Assembly: GCA_900114405.1 (NCBI GenBank)
Contig: FOSY01000003.1
Coordinates: 62,001-126,000 of the forward strand
Direction of reading: 5' to 3'
Length of the DNA: 64,000 nt
DNA from: Lachnospiraceae bacterium KH1T2
GTDB taxonomy: Bacteria > Bacillota > Clostridia > Lachnospirales > Lachnospiraceae
Of this stretch, positions 7,896 through 16,434 are shown in pieces. Position 1 is the stretch's first letter. Every line of letters begins with the position of its first letter. Position numbers and translations under genes: made by a program. The notes beneath the pieces were generated by a model, which saw only the letters and a program-made list of their open reading frames with translations, was not told the DNA's origin and did not search any database.

Positions 7896-8870
7896 ATGAG
7901 TAAAAAAAGAAAAGTAATTATCACATTATTTGTGATAGTGGCAGCATTTAATGCCTGGATCATAACGCATCATAATATCTTTGCAGATCCTGAGCAGGAA
8001 GTGCTTAAAAAAATAATATCATGCTGTATTATAGATGCGGCTTATATAGGATTTGTACTTGGATATGAGAGAGTTGTTGCTCTTCCTGTGGAGCTGTGGC
8101 AAAACAGAGAACTCATATGGAAGCTCGCTCTGAATGACTTCAAGTCGAGGTATGCGGGATCATATCTGGGTATTTTCTGGGCGTTCGTGCCGCAGATAGT
8201 AACGGTTGCTGTTTACTGCTTTATCTTTTCAGTAGGAGTGAGGCAGGATGCGACAGGTCATACGACATACCCGTTTGTGCTGTGGCTTGTGGCGGGCATA
8301 ACCCCGTGGTTTTTCTTTTCAGAAGCGTGGGGAAGCGGAACTAGTGCATTTCTTTCATATACTTACCTTGTAAAGAAGGTGGTATTTAAGATAAGCATCC
8401 TTCCAATCATAAAGGTTGTGTCTGCGTTATTCATTCATTTCTTCTTTATCGCGATAGTTGCGGTATTGATGATAGCATTGGGATATCCGCCGACTGTTTA
8501 CTGGCTGCAGATACCGTATTTTACATGCTGTACATTCCTGCTTGTGCTTGGAATGAGCTATGTAACGGCTTCTCTTACAGTTTTCTTCAGAGATATAGGT
8601 CAGTTTATCGGCATTCTTATGCAGATCGGAATATGGCTTACGCCTATCATGTGGCATCTTGATTCCTTATCAAGACCGCTTCAGATACTCTTTAAGCTTA
8701 ATCCGATCTATTATTGCGTAGATGGATTTCGTATGGCATTTCTGGATAATATGTGGTTTTTTGAGCATTTTTATTCGACTGCGTATTTCTGGATTTTCAC
8801 AGTAGTTATGTTTATTTTCGGTGCGGTTGTCTTTAAGAAGTTAAAGGGACACTTTGCCGATGTGCTTTAA
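7896..8870 (+). CDS. wzm: Polysaccharide ABC exporter, permease (Wzm type)
   Basis: This ABC-2 type permease has about eight hydrophobic segments. The core from residue 70 matches Wzm/TagG: LALNDFKSRYAGSYLGIFWAFVPQ, VLWLVAGITPWFFFSEAW and the terminal LNPIYYCVDGFRMAF. It carries about 70 extra N-terminal residues with two additional hydrophobic stretches compared with the usual 260-residue Wzm. It pairs with the ATPase gene that overlaps its 3' end, to export a polyprenyl-linked glycan across the membrane. The ATG at 7896 follows rfbC after five bases, so the genes are co-transcribed. Confidence 0.92.
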   Translation: MSKKRKVIITLFVIVAAFNAWIITHHNIFADPEQEVLKKIISCCIIDAAYIGFVLGYERVVALPVELWQNRELIWKLALNDFKSRYAGSYLGIFWAFVPQIVTVAVYCFIFSVGVRQDATGHTTYPFVLWLVAGITPWFFFSEAWGSGTSAFLSYTYLVKKVVFKISILPIIKVVSALFIHFFFIAIVAVLMIALGYPPTVYWLQIPYFTCCTFLLVLGMSYVTASLTVFFRDIGQFIGILMQIGIWLTPIMWHLDSLSRPLQILFKLNPIYYCVDGFRMAFLDNMWFFEHFYSTAYFWIFTVVMFIFGAVVFKKLKGHFADVL

Positions 8871-8883
8871 GGTAAAGACGGAT

Positions 8884-10188
8884 ATGTCAGATTGTGCAAT
8901 TAAGGTCGAGAACCTCGACAAAGTATATAAATTATATGATCATCGCCGTGACAGACTGATGGATGCACTCGGACTTACGAAGAAAAAGGTCTATCATGAG
9001 CACTATGCTCTGAAAGACGTTTCTATGGAAGTCCACAGAGGTGAGACAGTAGGTATTATCGGAACTAACGGTTCCGGTAAATCTACTATCCTCAAAATAA
9101 TCACAGGCGTACTTAACCCGACAGCGGGAAATGTTAAGATCGATGGCAGAATTTCCGCACTGCTGGAGCTTGGTGCCGGTTTCAACATGGAGTTTACCGG
9201 TATCGAGAATATCTACCTCAATGGAACAATGATCGGTTTCTCAAATGCCGAGATAGAGGCTAAGATGCAGGATATCCTTGATTTTGCGGATATCGGAGAC
9301 TTCGTATACCAGCCTGTAAAGACATATTCGAGCGGTATGTTCGTAAGACTTGCATTTGCAGTAGCTATAAATATTGATCCGGAGATACTTATTGTCGATG
9401 AAGCTCTTTCAGTCGGAGATATTTTCTTCCAGAACAAGTGCTACCATAAGTTTGAGGAATTCAAGAAGGCGGGCAAAACGATCGTATTTGTAAGCCATGA
9501 CCTTTCAAGTATTTCAAAATATTGTGACAGGGTATATCTTCTTGATCGTGGTAAGCTTCTTGGCGAAGGCAAGCCTAAGACTATCATTGATATGTATAAA
9601 AAGGTGCTCGTACATCAGCTTGATTCAAAGCCGGGTGATAATGCAGACTCTCTCAACCGTGGAGGCATGAAGCAGGCGGACGGAACAGACAACAACGCTG
9701 TGCCTGATCTTTGGAAGAATAAAATGACATTGAATCCTTCACAGGACAGCTACGGAAGCGGTCTTGCGGAGATCATCGACTTCTGCTGTGTAGACAACAG
9801 CGGTCAGATAACAAATACGATCATGAAGGGTGATTCCTTCACTATTCGTATGAAGGTAAGATTTAATACCAGAATACAGCAGCCAATCCTTGCGTGCTCG
9901 TTCAAGAACAGGATGGGTGTTGAGATAACCGGTACAAATACAATGTTTGAAAAGATAGATACCGGAAATCCTGAAAAGGGTGAAGTGATGGTGGTCAACT
10001 TCACACAGAACATGAGCCTTCAGGGCGGAGAGTATCTGATATCGTTCGGCTGTGTAGGTTACCGTGAAGGTGAGTTTACTGTTTATCACAGACTTTATGA
10101 TATATTCAGCATAAATGTCATTTCGTCAAAGGACACAGTAGGCTACTATGATATGGGCATGGATACGACAATAGAAAAACTGGTATGA
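8884..10188 (+). CDS. wzt: Polysaccharide ABC exporter, ATPase with carbohydrate-binding C-terminal domain (Wzt type)
   Basis: Residues 1-240 are an ABC ATPase: Walker A IIGTNGSGKST, signature YSSGMFVRLAFA, Walker B EILIVDEALSVGD and the switch FVSHDLSS. It belongs to the Wzt/TagH branch (HRRDRLMDAL near the N-terminus). Residues of about 270-434 form a beta-rich C-terminal domain (IIDFCCVDNSGQITNTIMKGDSFTIRMKV ... GGEYLISFGCVGY) like the Wzt_C domain that, in E. coli O8/O9a, reads the modified chain end. The ATG at 8884 behind TAAGGTA is preferred; an in-frame ATG at 8854 inside wzm is possible. The next gene supplies a likely chain-end modifier. Confidence 0.93.
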   Translation: MSDCAIKVENLDKVYKLYDHRRDRLMDALGLTKKKVYHEHYALKDVSMEVHRGETVGIIGTNGSGKSTILKIITGVLNPTAGNVKIDGRISALLELGAGFNMEFTGIENIYLNGTMIGFSNAEIEAKMQDILDFADIGDFVYQPVKTYSSGMFVRLAFAVAINIDPEILIVDEALSVGDIFFQNKCYHKFEEFKKAGKTIVFVSHDLSSISKYCDRVYLLDRGKLLGEGKPKTIIDMYKKVLVHQLDSKPGDNADSLNRGGMKQADGTDNNAVPDLWKNKMTLNPSQDSYGSGLAEIIDFCCVDNSGQITNTIMKGDSFTIRMKVRFNTRIQQPILACSFKNRMGVEITGTNTMFEKIDTGNPEKGEVMVVNFTQNMSLQGGEYLISFGCVGYREGEFTVYHRLYDIFSINVISSKDTVGYYDMGMDTTIEKLV

Positions 10189-10191
10189 CTT

Positions 10192-10225
10192 TTTTGACCG
10201 TCAGGTTCAGCCTGACGGATCAAAA
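10192..10225. repeat. Intercistronic inverted repeat
   Basis: TTTTGA-C-CGTCAGG pairs with CCTGACG-GA-TCAAAA around a TTCAG loop. There is no T-run after it on the plus strand, so it is more likely an mRNA processing or stability hairpin between wzt and the capping-enzyme gene than a full terminator. Confidence 0.6.
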
Positions 10226-10263
10226 GAGGCAATGCCGGATGAACTTTAAGATGGAGAATTTCG

Positions 10264-12534
10264 ATGGAAGCGAAGCAGGAAAAAATTGGTAAGGTAATTC
10301 TGGATTACAGAGATTATCCGGGAGAAGATTTTTATTCAGAAGGAAAAGACGAGGATGAACTTCTTGAGATAGTCAAGAATCATACCTCAGAGGAATTTAA
10401 TCAGATAATTGCTTTACGTGGTAGTTGGAGCGTTTTGTACCATCTGTCTCATCTTAGAGGAAACATCGTTGATTTCCTCCCTATTTCAAAGAAGGACAAG
10501 GTGCTTGAGGTCGGAGCAGGCTGTGGAGCTGTTACAGGCGTATTAAGCAAAAAGGCCGGAGAGGTTACATGTATCGAGCTCAGCCGAAAGCGCAGTCTTA
10601 TCAATGCATATCGCAATAAAGATCATGATAATATCGAAATAAAGGTCGGTAATTTCCAGGATGTAGAGAAGCATCTGGAGCAGAAGTATGACTACATAAT
10701 GCTGGTTGGTGTGCTGGAGTACGCGCTGTCTTATATCAATGGCGTTAATCCATACGAGAGATTTATCGAGATACTTTCAAAGCATCTTACACCGGGCGGA
10801 AAGATTGTAATAGCGATTGAAAATAAATATGGAATGAAATACTTTGCAGGTGCGAGAGAAGATCATACCGGGCGTTATTTCGACAGTATTATGGGCTATC
10901 CGGAAGGAAGTCAGGCAAGAACATTTTCAAGAGACGAGCTTATAAGCCTTGCAAAGAAGACGGGCTTCAGGTATAGATTCTACTATCCGTATCCTGACTA
11001 TAAGCTTCCGACAATGATATATTCTGATCTGAAGCTGCCTTCTGTCGGCGACTTTACGATGAATGAGAGAAATTTTGACGGAGAAAGATTTACAGCTTTC
11101 AATGAAGGACTTGCCTTTGATGAGAGCGTAAGAGACGGAAGTTTCCCGTTTTTCTCTAATTCATTCCTGCTTGTTTTGGATAGAGAAGATCCGCTTCTGG
11201 CATTCAGTACCAGACATCCTATCTACTCAAAGCATTCGAATGAACGTGATTATAATTTCCGCATCAGGACAGATATCACAGAGGACGGTTACCACAAGCG
11301 CTGTGTTATTAAGTACCCTGCATCACGTGGTGCTGTAGCTCATCTTGAATCAACCTTTAAGGCATATGAAAAGCTCAAAAAGGCATTTGTTGGAACTAAC
11401 TTCCAGCCTAATCGCTGCAAACGTATCGATGATGAGGCAGGAAAGCTTGAGCGGCTTGAATTTGAGTATCTTTCAGGAAGTACAATGGCTGATGAGCTCG
11501 ACAGTCTTAGAGAGCGTGGAAGGATCGATGATCTCATCGGCGTTATGAAGAAGTTTGCTCAGACGCTTAAGACAGTAGCAAGAGAGGAATTTTATGTTAC
11601 TCCTGAGTTTACAAAGATTTTTGGAATAGAGGAAGTTCCGGGAAGACATACTACTATGTCTGCAACTGATATCGACCTTATCTTCACAAACCTTGTATAT
11701 CAGAACGGCTGGAATGTGCTTGACTATGAGTGGACATTTGACTTTCCTGTACCTGTGAACTATGTTCTTTATAGGTCGATCCGCTACTATATCGAGGCTT
11801 CTGCAGATGATGCGCTTAAGAAAAAGGACCTTTATAAGATATTGGGAATGTCTGAAGAAGAGAAAGCGACATATGACAGGATGGAGACTTCTTTCCAGAG
11901 CTGGATAGTCGGTGATAAGCTCTCTCTCATCGGAATGTACTCAATATTTGGAGGAAATAATATCCGCTTCGAGCAGGCAATGAATCTCGGACGTCTTCTT
12001 GTAAGACCGGAAAGAGTGAGATTTTACTATAATTACGGAAATGACTTTATAGAGGAAAATTCACTTTTCTTAAATGCGAAGAGAGATGAGAACGACCATA
12101 TATCAGTGACATCTAAGCTTCCGCAAGGATGCTGCTCACTCAGGATCGACCCGGGTGAATTTACATGTATACTTAAGGTCATCAAGCTTACAGTGAATGG
12201 CAAGCCGGTTGATAAGTACTTTGTAAATGGCATCACATTGCATGATCACATAGTATTTTATGATACGGCTGATCCGCAGATAATGATCGAAAATGTCTCC
12301 GGCGGAGATGAAGTGCATATAGAATATGCCCTTCTTAAGATTCAGAATGAATTTTTCCTTCCGCTTCTTGGCGAGATAAAAGGCTTTAAGGAGCACATTA
12401 AGGAATCAGAAAAGACAATACTCAGACTTAACGAATCGAAGGTAAAAAAGCTTCTTAAGAGAAACGAGACTGTTGAAGAGGAAAAAGAACCATCGATTTA
12501 TACACCGGTAGAGGGTTGGAATGGACAGAGCTGA
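10264..12534 (+). CDS. WbdD-like bifunctional methyltransferase/kinase-like protein, predicted glycan chain-capping enzyme
   Basis: Residues of about 45-290 are a class I SAM methyltransferase: DKVLEVGAGCGAVTGVLS (motif I), TCIELSRKR, and DYIMLVGVLEYALSY. Residues of about 320-540 look like a protein-kinase-like fold: RCVIKYPASRGA (candidate Lys), a helical region with FEYLSGSTMADEL, TDIDLIFTNLV (Asp469 and Asn474 as catalytic-loop candidates) and NVLDYEW (Asp487 in the DFG position). A beta-rich module and a C-terminal coiled coil (residues of about 700-750) follow. This order matches WbdD of E. coli O9a, which methylates and phosphorylates the chain end and recruits the polymerase through a coiled coil. 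The neighbour Wzt has the matching reader domain. The role is inferred. Confidence 0.75.
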   Translation: MEAKQEKIGKVILDYRDYPGEDFYSEGKDEDELLEIVKNHTSEEFNQIIALRGSWSVLYHLSHLRGNIVDFLPISKKDKVLEVGAGCGAVTGVLSKKAGEVTCIELSRKRSLINAYRNKDHDNIEIKVGNFQDVEKHLEQKYDYIMLVGVLEYALSYINGVNPYERFIEILSKHLTPGGKIVIAIENKYGMKYFAGAREDHTGRYFDSIMGYPEGSQARTFSRDELISLAKKTGFRYRFYYPYPDYKLPTMIYSDLKLPSVGDFTMNERNFDGERFTAFNEGLAFDESVRDGSFPFFSNSFLLVLDREDPLLAFSTRHPIYSKHSNERDYNFRIRTDITEDGYHKRCVIKYPASRGAVAHLESTFKAYEKLKKAFVGTNFQPNRCKRIDDEAGKLERLEFEYLSGSTMADELDSLRERGRIDDLIGVMKKFAQTLKTVAREEFYVTPEFTKIFGIEEVPGRHTTMSATDIDLIFTNLVYQNGWNVLDYEWTFDFPVPVNYVLYRSIRYYIEASADDALKKKDLYKILGMSEEEKATYDRMETSFQSWIVGDKLSLIGMYSIFGGNNIRFEQAMNLGRLLVRPERVRFYYNYGNDFIEENSLFLNAKRDENDHISVTSKLPQGCCSLRIDPGEFTCILKVIKLTVNGKPVDKYFVNGITLHDHIVFYDTADPQIMIENVSGGDEVHIEYALLKIQNEFFLPLLGEIKGFKEHIKESEKTILRLNESKVKKLLKRNETVEEEKEPSIYTPVEGWNGQS

Positions 12535-14305
12535 ATATCAAAATTTGATTGAGAGCTATGCGGACCCATATAAATGCTGGGTTCGCCAGAATGAAGTATG
12601 GGACGCGGTTGATGAGCCGGAGAGGCTTAAGGAAAAAGTACTTGAAAAATTTAGCCTCTATGCATGCGAAGGCGCAGTGATAGAGGACAGACTTTGGAAA
12701 TTGGCATCTGAGAAAGATGCTGATTTCATCTATACGGATGAAGATATTATGGACAGCCGTGGACGCCATGATCCTTTTTTTAAGCCTGACTTTGCACCGG
12801 AGTCACTTCTGGGGATGTATTATCCCGGAGCAGTCACGCTGGTTTCGAAAGAGCTTGAGTCGAAGCTTGGAGGAGCAGCGTGCCAGAAAGGCAGTCTTGA
12901 ATACTTGAAAAAATGCGCGTTCAAGGCAGTGAATCCGTGGCATATCCCGGAAGTTTTAGTTCACACGACCAAAGCCTGTGATTATGAATATTTCGAGCAG
13001 AGGGAAATGGAGTATGAAGGTGATGCGCTGGTATCGGCCGTCATACTTTCAAAAGATAATCCTGAGCTTCTTAAAACATGTGTCGATACACTTAAAAGTG
13101 CTGCTGTGCTTGAAAAGCAGCGGCTGGAGATAATAGTCATCGACAATGGAAGCAATGATGAAAATACTGCTGAATATCAGAAACTTGCAGGAAGCAGAGG
13201 CTTTTTTTATGAAAAGCATCCGATGAAGTTTTCATATTCTAAGCTGTGCAATATAGGTGAGAGAAAAGCCTGCGGAGACTATATCCTCTTGCTGAATGAT
13301 GATATCGAAGTTCCGAAAAATGTCAGGTTTTTGAGAAAACTTCTCTATATTGCATCAAAAGAGCATGTGGGAGCTGTGGGAATCAAGCTGCTTTATCCTG
13401 ACAGACTTCATATTCAGCATAATGGAATAACATTTCTAAAAAGTGGACCGTCGCACAAGCTTTGTACATATCCGGATGATAAAATATACGGACGAGGTAT
13501 AAACAGGCATGTTCACAATTGTATAGCTGCGACAGGTGCATGTCTTATGGTTGCAAAGAGTAAATATGACACAGTTGGCGGTTTTGACGAAAATCTCGAT
13601 GCCGCATATACTGATGTAGATCTTTGTCTTGCGCTTTACCGCAAAGGTTGGATATCGGCAGTCGTGAGTGAAGTTAATCTGATTCATCACGAAAGCTTCA
13701 CGAGAGATGATGATATACACGACAGCTCGGCATATGAAAGACTACAAAAGGAAAAGGCATATTATGAAGAAAAATATGCGGATATCCTGAAAGCAGGCGA
13801 TCCTTTTTATAATCCCAATCTTACCAGAACGGAACTGGATTATTCTGCGGATCATGCGCTTCCAACTGCTTCCTTTGGGCTGTCAAAAGAAGCGGATATA
13901 TCTAAAAGACGATATGCGCCGCTTAAGAAGAACGTCCATATAGAGGCAGAAGATTGCACTTTTCATCTGAGTGATGCATGGGGAAACGAAAGCTATTTCG
14001 AGATCAAAGGCTGGGCTTTTGTGGAAAATGCACCGGGCTATAAGTATGAAGCAGAAGTGATACTTGAAGCAGACGATGAGAAGCATGTTTACAATACGCT
14101 GCGAATGCCAAGAGAAGACGTATCTGTGGTGTTTGCCGGCTTTGGAGGTTTGGAACTCGCCGGATATACAGCAAGAATCCCGGTGAAAGACCTGACCAGA
14201 GGCAAGGAGTACAGAGTTTCAGCAGCAATGGTAAAGCCTGCTTTACTCAATAAAAAAATTTATAAAGGCTATAAGAAAGAGACCGCATTGACGGTTAAGT
14301 ATTGA
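12521..14305 (+). CDS. Family 2 glycosyltransferase with degenerate first domain and beta-rich tail
   Basis: Residues 1-165 keep only the distal half of a GT-A domain (ADFIYTDEDIMDS, FKPDFAPESL), without the nucleotide-binding half. Residues of about 165-430 are a complete GT2 domain: VSAVILSKDNPELLKTCVDTL, IIVIDNGSND, LLLNDDIEV (DxD-like), ATGACLMVAK, and GGFDENLDAAYTDVDLCLAL. Residues after about 470 are beta-rich and lack catalytic motifs. The gene overlaps the capping-enzyme gene by 14 bases and ends four bases into the region before the next transferase, so it is translated in the same operon. Donor and linkage are unknown. Confidence 0.87.
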   Translation: MDRAEYQNLIESYADPYKCWVRQNEVWDAVDEPERLKEKVLEKFSLYACEGAVIEDRLWKLASEKDADFIYTDEDIMDSRGRHDPFFKPDFAPESLLGMYYPGAVTLVSKELESKLGGAACQKGSLEYLKKCAFKAVNPWHIPEVLVHTTKACDYEYFEQREMEYEGDALVSAVILSKDNPELLKTCVDTLKSAAVLEKQRLEIIVIDNGSNDENTAEYQKLAGSRGFFYEKHPMKFSYSKLCNIGERKACGDYILLLNDDIEVPKNVRFLRKLLYIASKEHVGAVGIKLLYPDRLHIQHNGITFLKSGPSHKLCTYPDDKIYGRGINRHVHNCIAATGACLMVAKSKYDTVGGFDENLDAAYTDVDLCLALYRKGWISAVVSEVNLIHHESFTRDDDIHDSSAYERLQKEKAYYEEKYADILKAGDPFYNPNLTRTELDYSADHALPTASFGLSKEADISKRRYAPLKKNVHIEAEDCTFHLSDAWGNESYFEIKGWAFVENAPGYKYEAEVILEADDEKHVYNTLRMPREDVSVVFAGFGGLELAGYTARIPVKDLTRGKEYRVSAAMVKPALLNKKIYKGYKKETALTVKY

Positions 14306-14316
14306 ACGAGGATATT

Positions 14317-16338
14317 ATGTCAGATCAAAGTATGGAGAATTACTACAAGGAACTTTATGAGGGTGAAAAAAAGAAGAACGAAAAGCTTACACGTGAGCTC
14401 GTGACTGCAGAGACAGAGAATGCAGAAATGAAGCGTAAGATTGATCTTCTCAAAGGAAGCCTTATCTACAAGTCTATCATGCCATTCAGACTTGCGTGGT
14501 CGCATACAAAGAATGCTTTTACGAGAGTCAGAAGATATGGAAATATCAGTGGTGTGATCCGCAAGATCAAGTCAAAACGTATCGAAATGATGGCTTATAA
14601 ATACCACGGAACACAGAGTTTTCCTGATGCTGCAAGACGTGAGCAGGAAGAAAATCATATGTTTAAGGAAAACCATGTATTCAGTATTTTAGTGCCGCTT
14701 TATAATACTCCGGAGAAATTCCTGAGAGAGATGATCGAGAGCGTGACAGCGCAGACTTATGCCGGATGGGAGCTTTGCCTTGCCGACGGCTCTGATGCAG
14801 AGCATGCGTATGTTAAAGAGATAGTTGACGAATATATCGCAAAAGATAATGAAACAGGGCATAAGGATCGCATCAAGTATAAGAAGATCGAGAAAAACCT
14901 TGGAATTTCAGGAAATACAAATGTATGTTTTGAAATTGCAACCGGTGATTATATAGGACTTTTCGACCATGATGATCTGCTTCATCCGTCTGTTCTTTAC
15001 CAGTATATGCTTGAAATCGAGAAAACAGGTGCAGACTTCCTTTATTGTGATGAAGCAACTTTCCAGGGTGAAGATATAAATGATATGATAACTCTTCACT
15101 TTAAGCCTGAGTTTTCTATTGATAACCTGAGAGCAAATAACTATATATGCCATTTTTCTGTATTCAGTAAGAAGCTTTCAGATGAGGTTGGACATTTCCG
15201 CTCTGAGTTTGATGGAAGTCAGGACCACGATATGATACTTCGTCTTACAGCTAAGGCTAAGTGCATCCGTCACATACCGCATATTTTATATTATTGGAGA
15301 AGCCATGCTGCTTCTACAGCTGCAGATATAAATTCAAAAACATATGCGATAGATGCGGCAAAGAATGCTGTTTCAGCACATCTTAGAAGCTGCGGTTTTG
15401 AAAATTTTGAAGTTGAGAGTACAAGAGCATTCCCTACAATTTTCAGAATCCGTTATGAAATCAAAGGTGAGCCAAAGATCAGCATCGTTATACCGAGCCA
15501 TGATCATGTAAGCGATCTTAGAAGATGCATCGAGTCTATACTTGAGAAGAGCTCATATGAGAACTATGAGATAGTTGTAGTTGAGAATGGCAGTAAGGAA
15601 GCTGAGACAAAAGAGTACTATGAAGCACTTAAGAACTGCCCTAAGGTAAGAGTTATAAACTACACAGAGAGCACAGGCTTTAATTTCTCTAAGCTGGTTA
15701 ACGTTGGTGTTAAAAATGCTGAGGGTGAGTATGTGGTTCTTTTGAACAATGATACAGCAGTTGTTTCAAGAGACTGGATGGAAAATCTGCTCATGTATGC
15801 ACAGCGTGAGGATGTCGGCGCAGTAGGATGCAAGCTCTACTATGAAGACTGGTCAATACAGCATGCCGGTATCGTGATCGGACTTGGCGCGCATAGAACA
15901 GCCGGACATACCCACTATCGTCTTGCAAAGGATAATCTTGGATATATGGGACGTCTTTGCTATGCTCAGGATGTTTCTGCGGTAACAGGTGCCTGCATGA
16001 TGATCTCAAAGGTCAAGTATGAAGAGGTAGGCGGTTTCGCGGAAGATTTCGCTGTAGCGCTCAATGATGTGGACTTCTGCCTGAGACTTCGTGAGAAAAA
16101 TTATCTGAATATTTTCACACCATTTGCAGAGCTTTTCCATTATGAGTCTAAGTCAAGAGGCGATGATACTGACGGTTCAAATGCTGAGAGAGCAGCGAGA
16201 TATGATGCAGAAGCTGAGCATTTCCGCACTAAGTGGAAGAGTGTCATCGAGGCAGGCGATCCGTACTACAATCCGAATTTCTCACTTGACCATAGTAATT
16301 ATACTCTTAAGGCAAGCCCGACACCTATGGTACAGTAA
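14317..16338 (+). CDS. Two-domain family 2 glycosyltransferase
   Basis: The protein opens with about 60 helical coiled-coil residues, followed by two complete GT-A domains of family GT2. The first has FSILVPLYNTPEKFLREMI, GISGNTNVCFE and LFDHDDLLHP; the second has KISIVIPSHDHVSDLRRCI, VVVENGS, VLLNNDTAVV and VTGACMMISK. A TTG at 14302 opens the frame, but the ATG at 14317 has GAGG seven bases upstream. The 673-residue tandem layout is common in O-antigen and rhamnan clusters, where each domain adds a different residue. Linkage cannot be predicted. Confidence 0.88.
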   Translation: MSDQSMENYYKELYEGEKKKNEKLTRELVTAETENAEMKRKIDLLKGSLIYKSIMPFRLAWSHTKNAFTRVRRYGNISGVIRKIKSKRIEMMAYKYHGTQSFPDAARREQEENHMFKENHVFSILVPLYNTPEKFLREMIESVTAQTYAGWELCLADGSDAEHAYVKEIVDEYIAKDNETGHKDRIKYKKIEKNLGISGNTNVCFEIATGDYIGLFDHDDLLHPSVLYQYMLEIEKTGADFLYCDEATFQGEDINDMITLHFKPEFSIDNLRANNYICHFSVFSKKLSDEVGHFRSEFDGSQDHDMILRLTAKAKCIRHIPHILYYWRSHAASTAADINSKTYAIDAAKNAVSAHLRSCGFENFEVESTRAFPTIFRIRYEIKGEPKISIVIPSHDHVSDLRRCIESILEKSSYENYEIVVVENGSKEAETKEYYEALKNCPKVRVINYTESTGFNFSKLVNVGVKNAEGEYVVLLNNDTAVVSRDWMENLLMYAQREDVGAVGCKLYYEDWSIQHAGIVIGLGAHRTAGHTHYRLAKDNLGYMGRLCYAQDVSAVTGACMMISKVKYEEVGGFAEDFAVALNDVDFCLRLREKNYLNIFTPFAELFHYESKSRGDDTDGSNAERAARYDAEAEHFRTKWKSVIEAGDPYYNPNFSLDHSNYTLKASPTPMVQ

Positions 16339-16369
16339 GATTGTAAATGGTATAAATAAAAAAACAGTT

Positions 16370-16380
16370 ATGGTATAATT
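16370..16380 (+). promoter_or_regulatory. Extended -10 promoter before the phosphoglucomutase gene
   Basis: TATGGTATAAT contains TGG immediately before a consensus TATAAT, with no good -35. It would give an internal start within the cluster. A nearly identical string lies before the carbamate kinase gene and before the minus-strand MBOAT gene. Confidence 0.6.
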
Positions 16381-16434
16381 AGCCGTACAAAAAAGAGTGA
16401 GTATTTCATTGTGTAAATGGAGGATGGAAATTCT

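Noticed and set aside
12521..14305. Pseudogene call for the glycosyltransferase with the partial first domain
   Set aside because: The frame is intact, the second GT2 domain is complete, and partial extra domains occur also at 21641.
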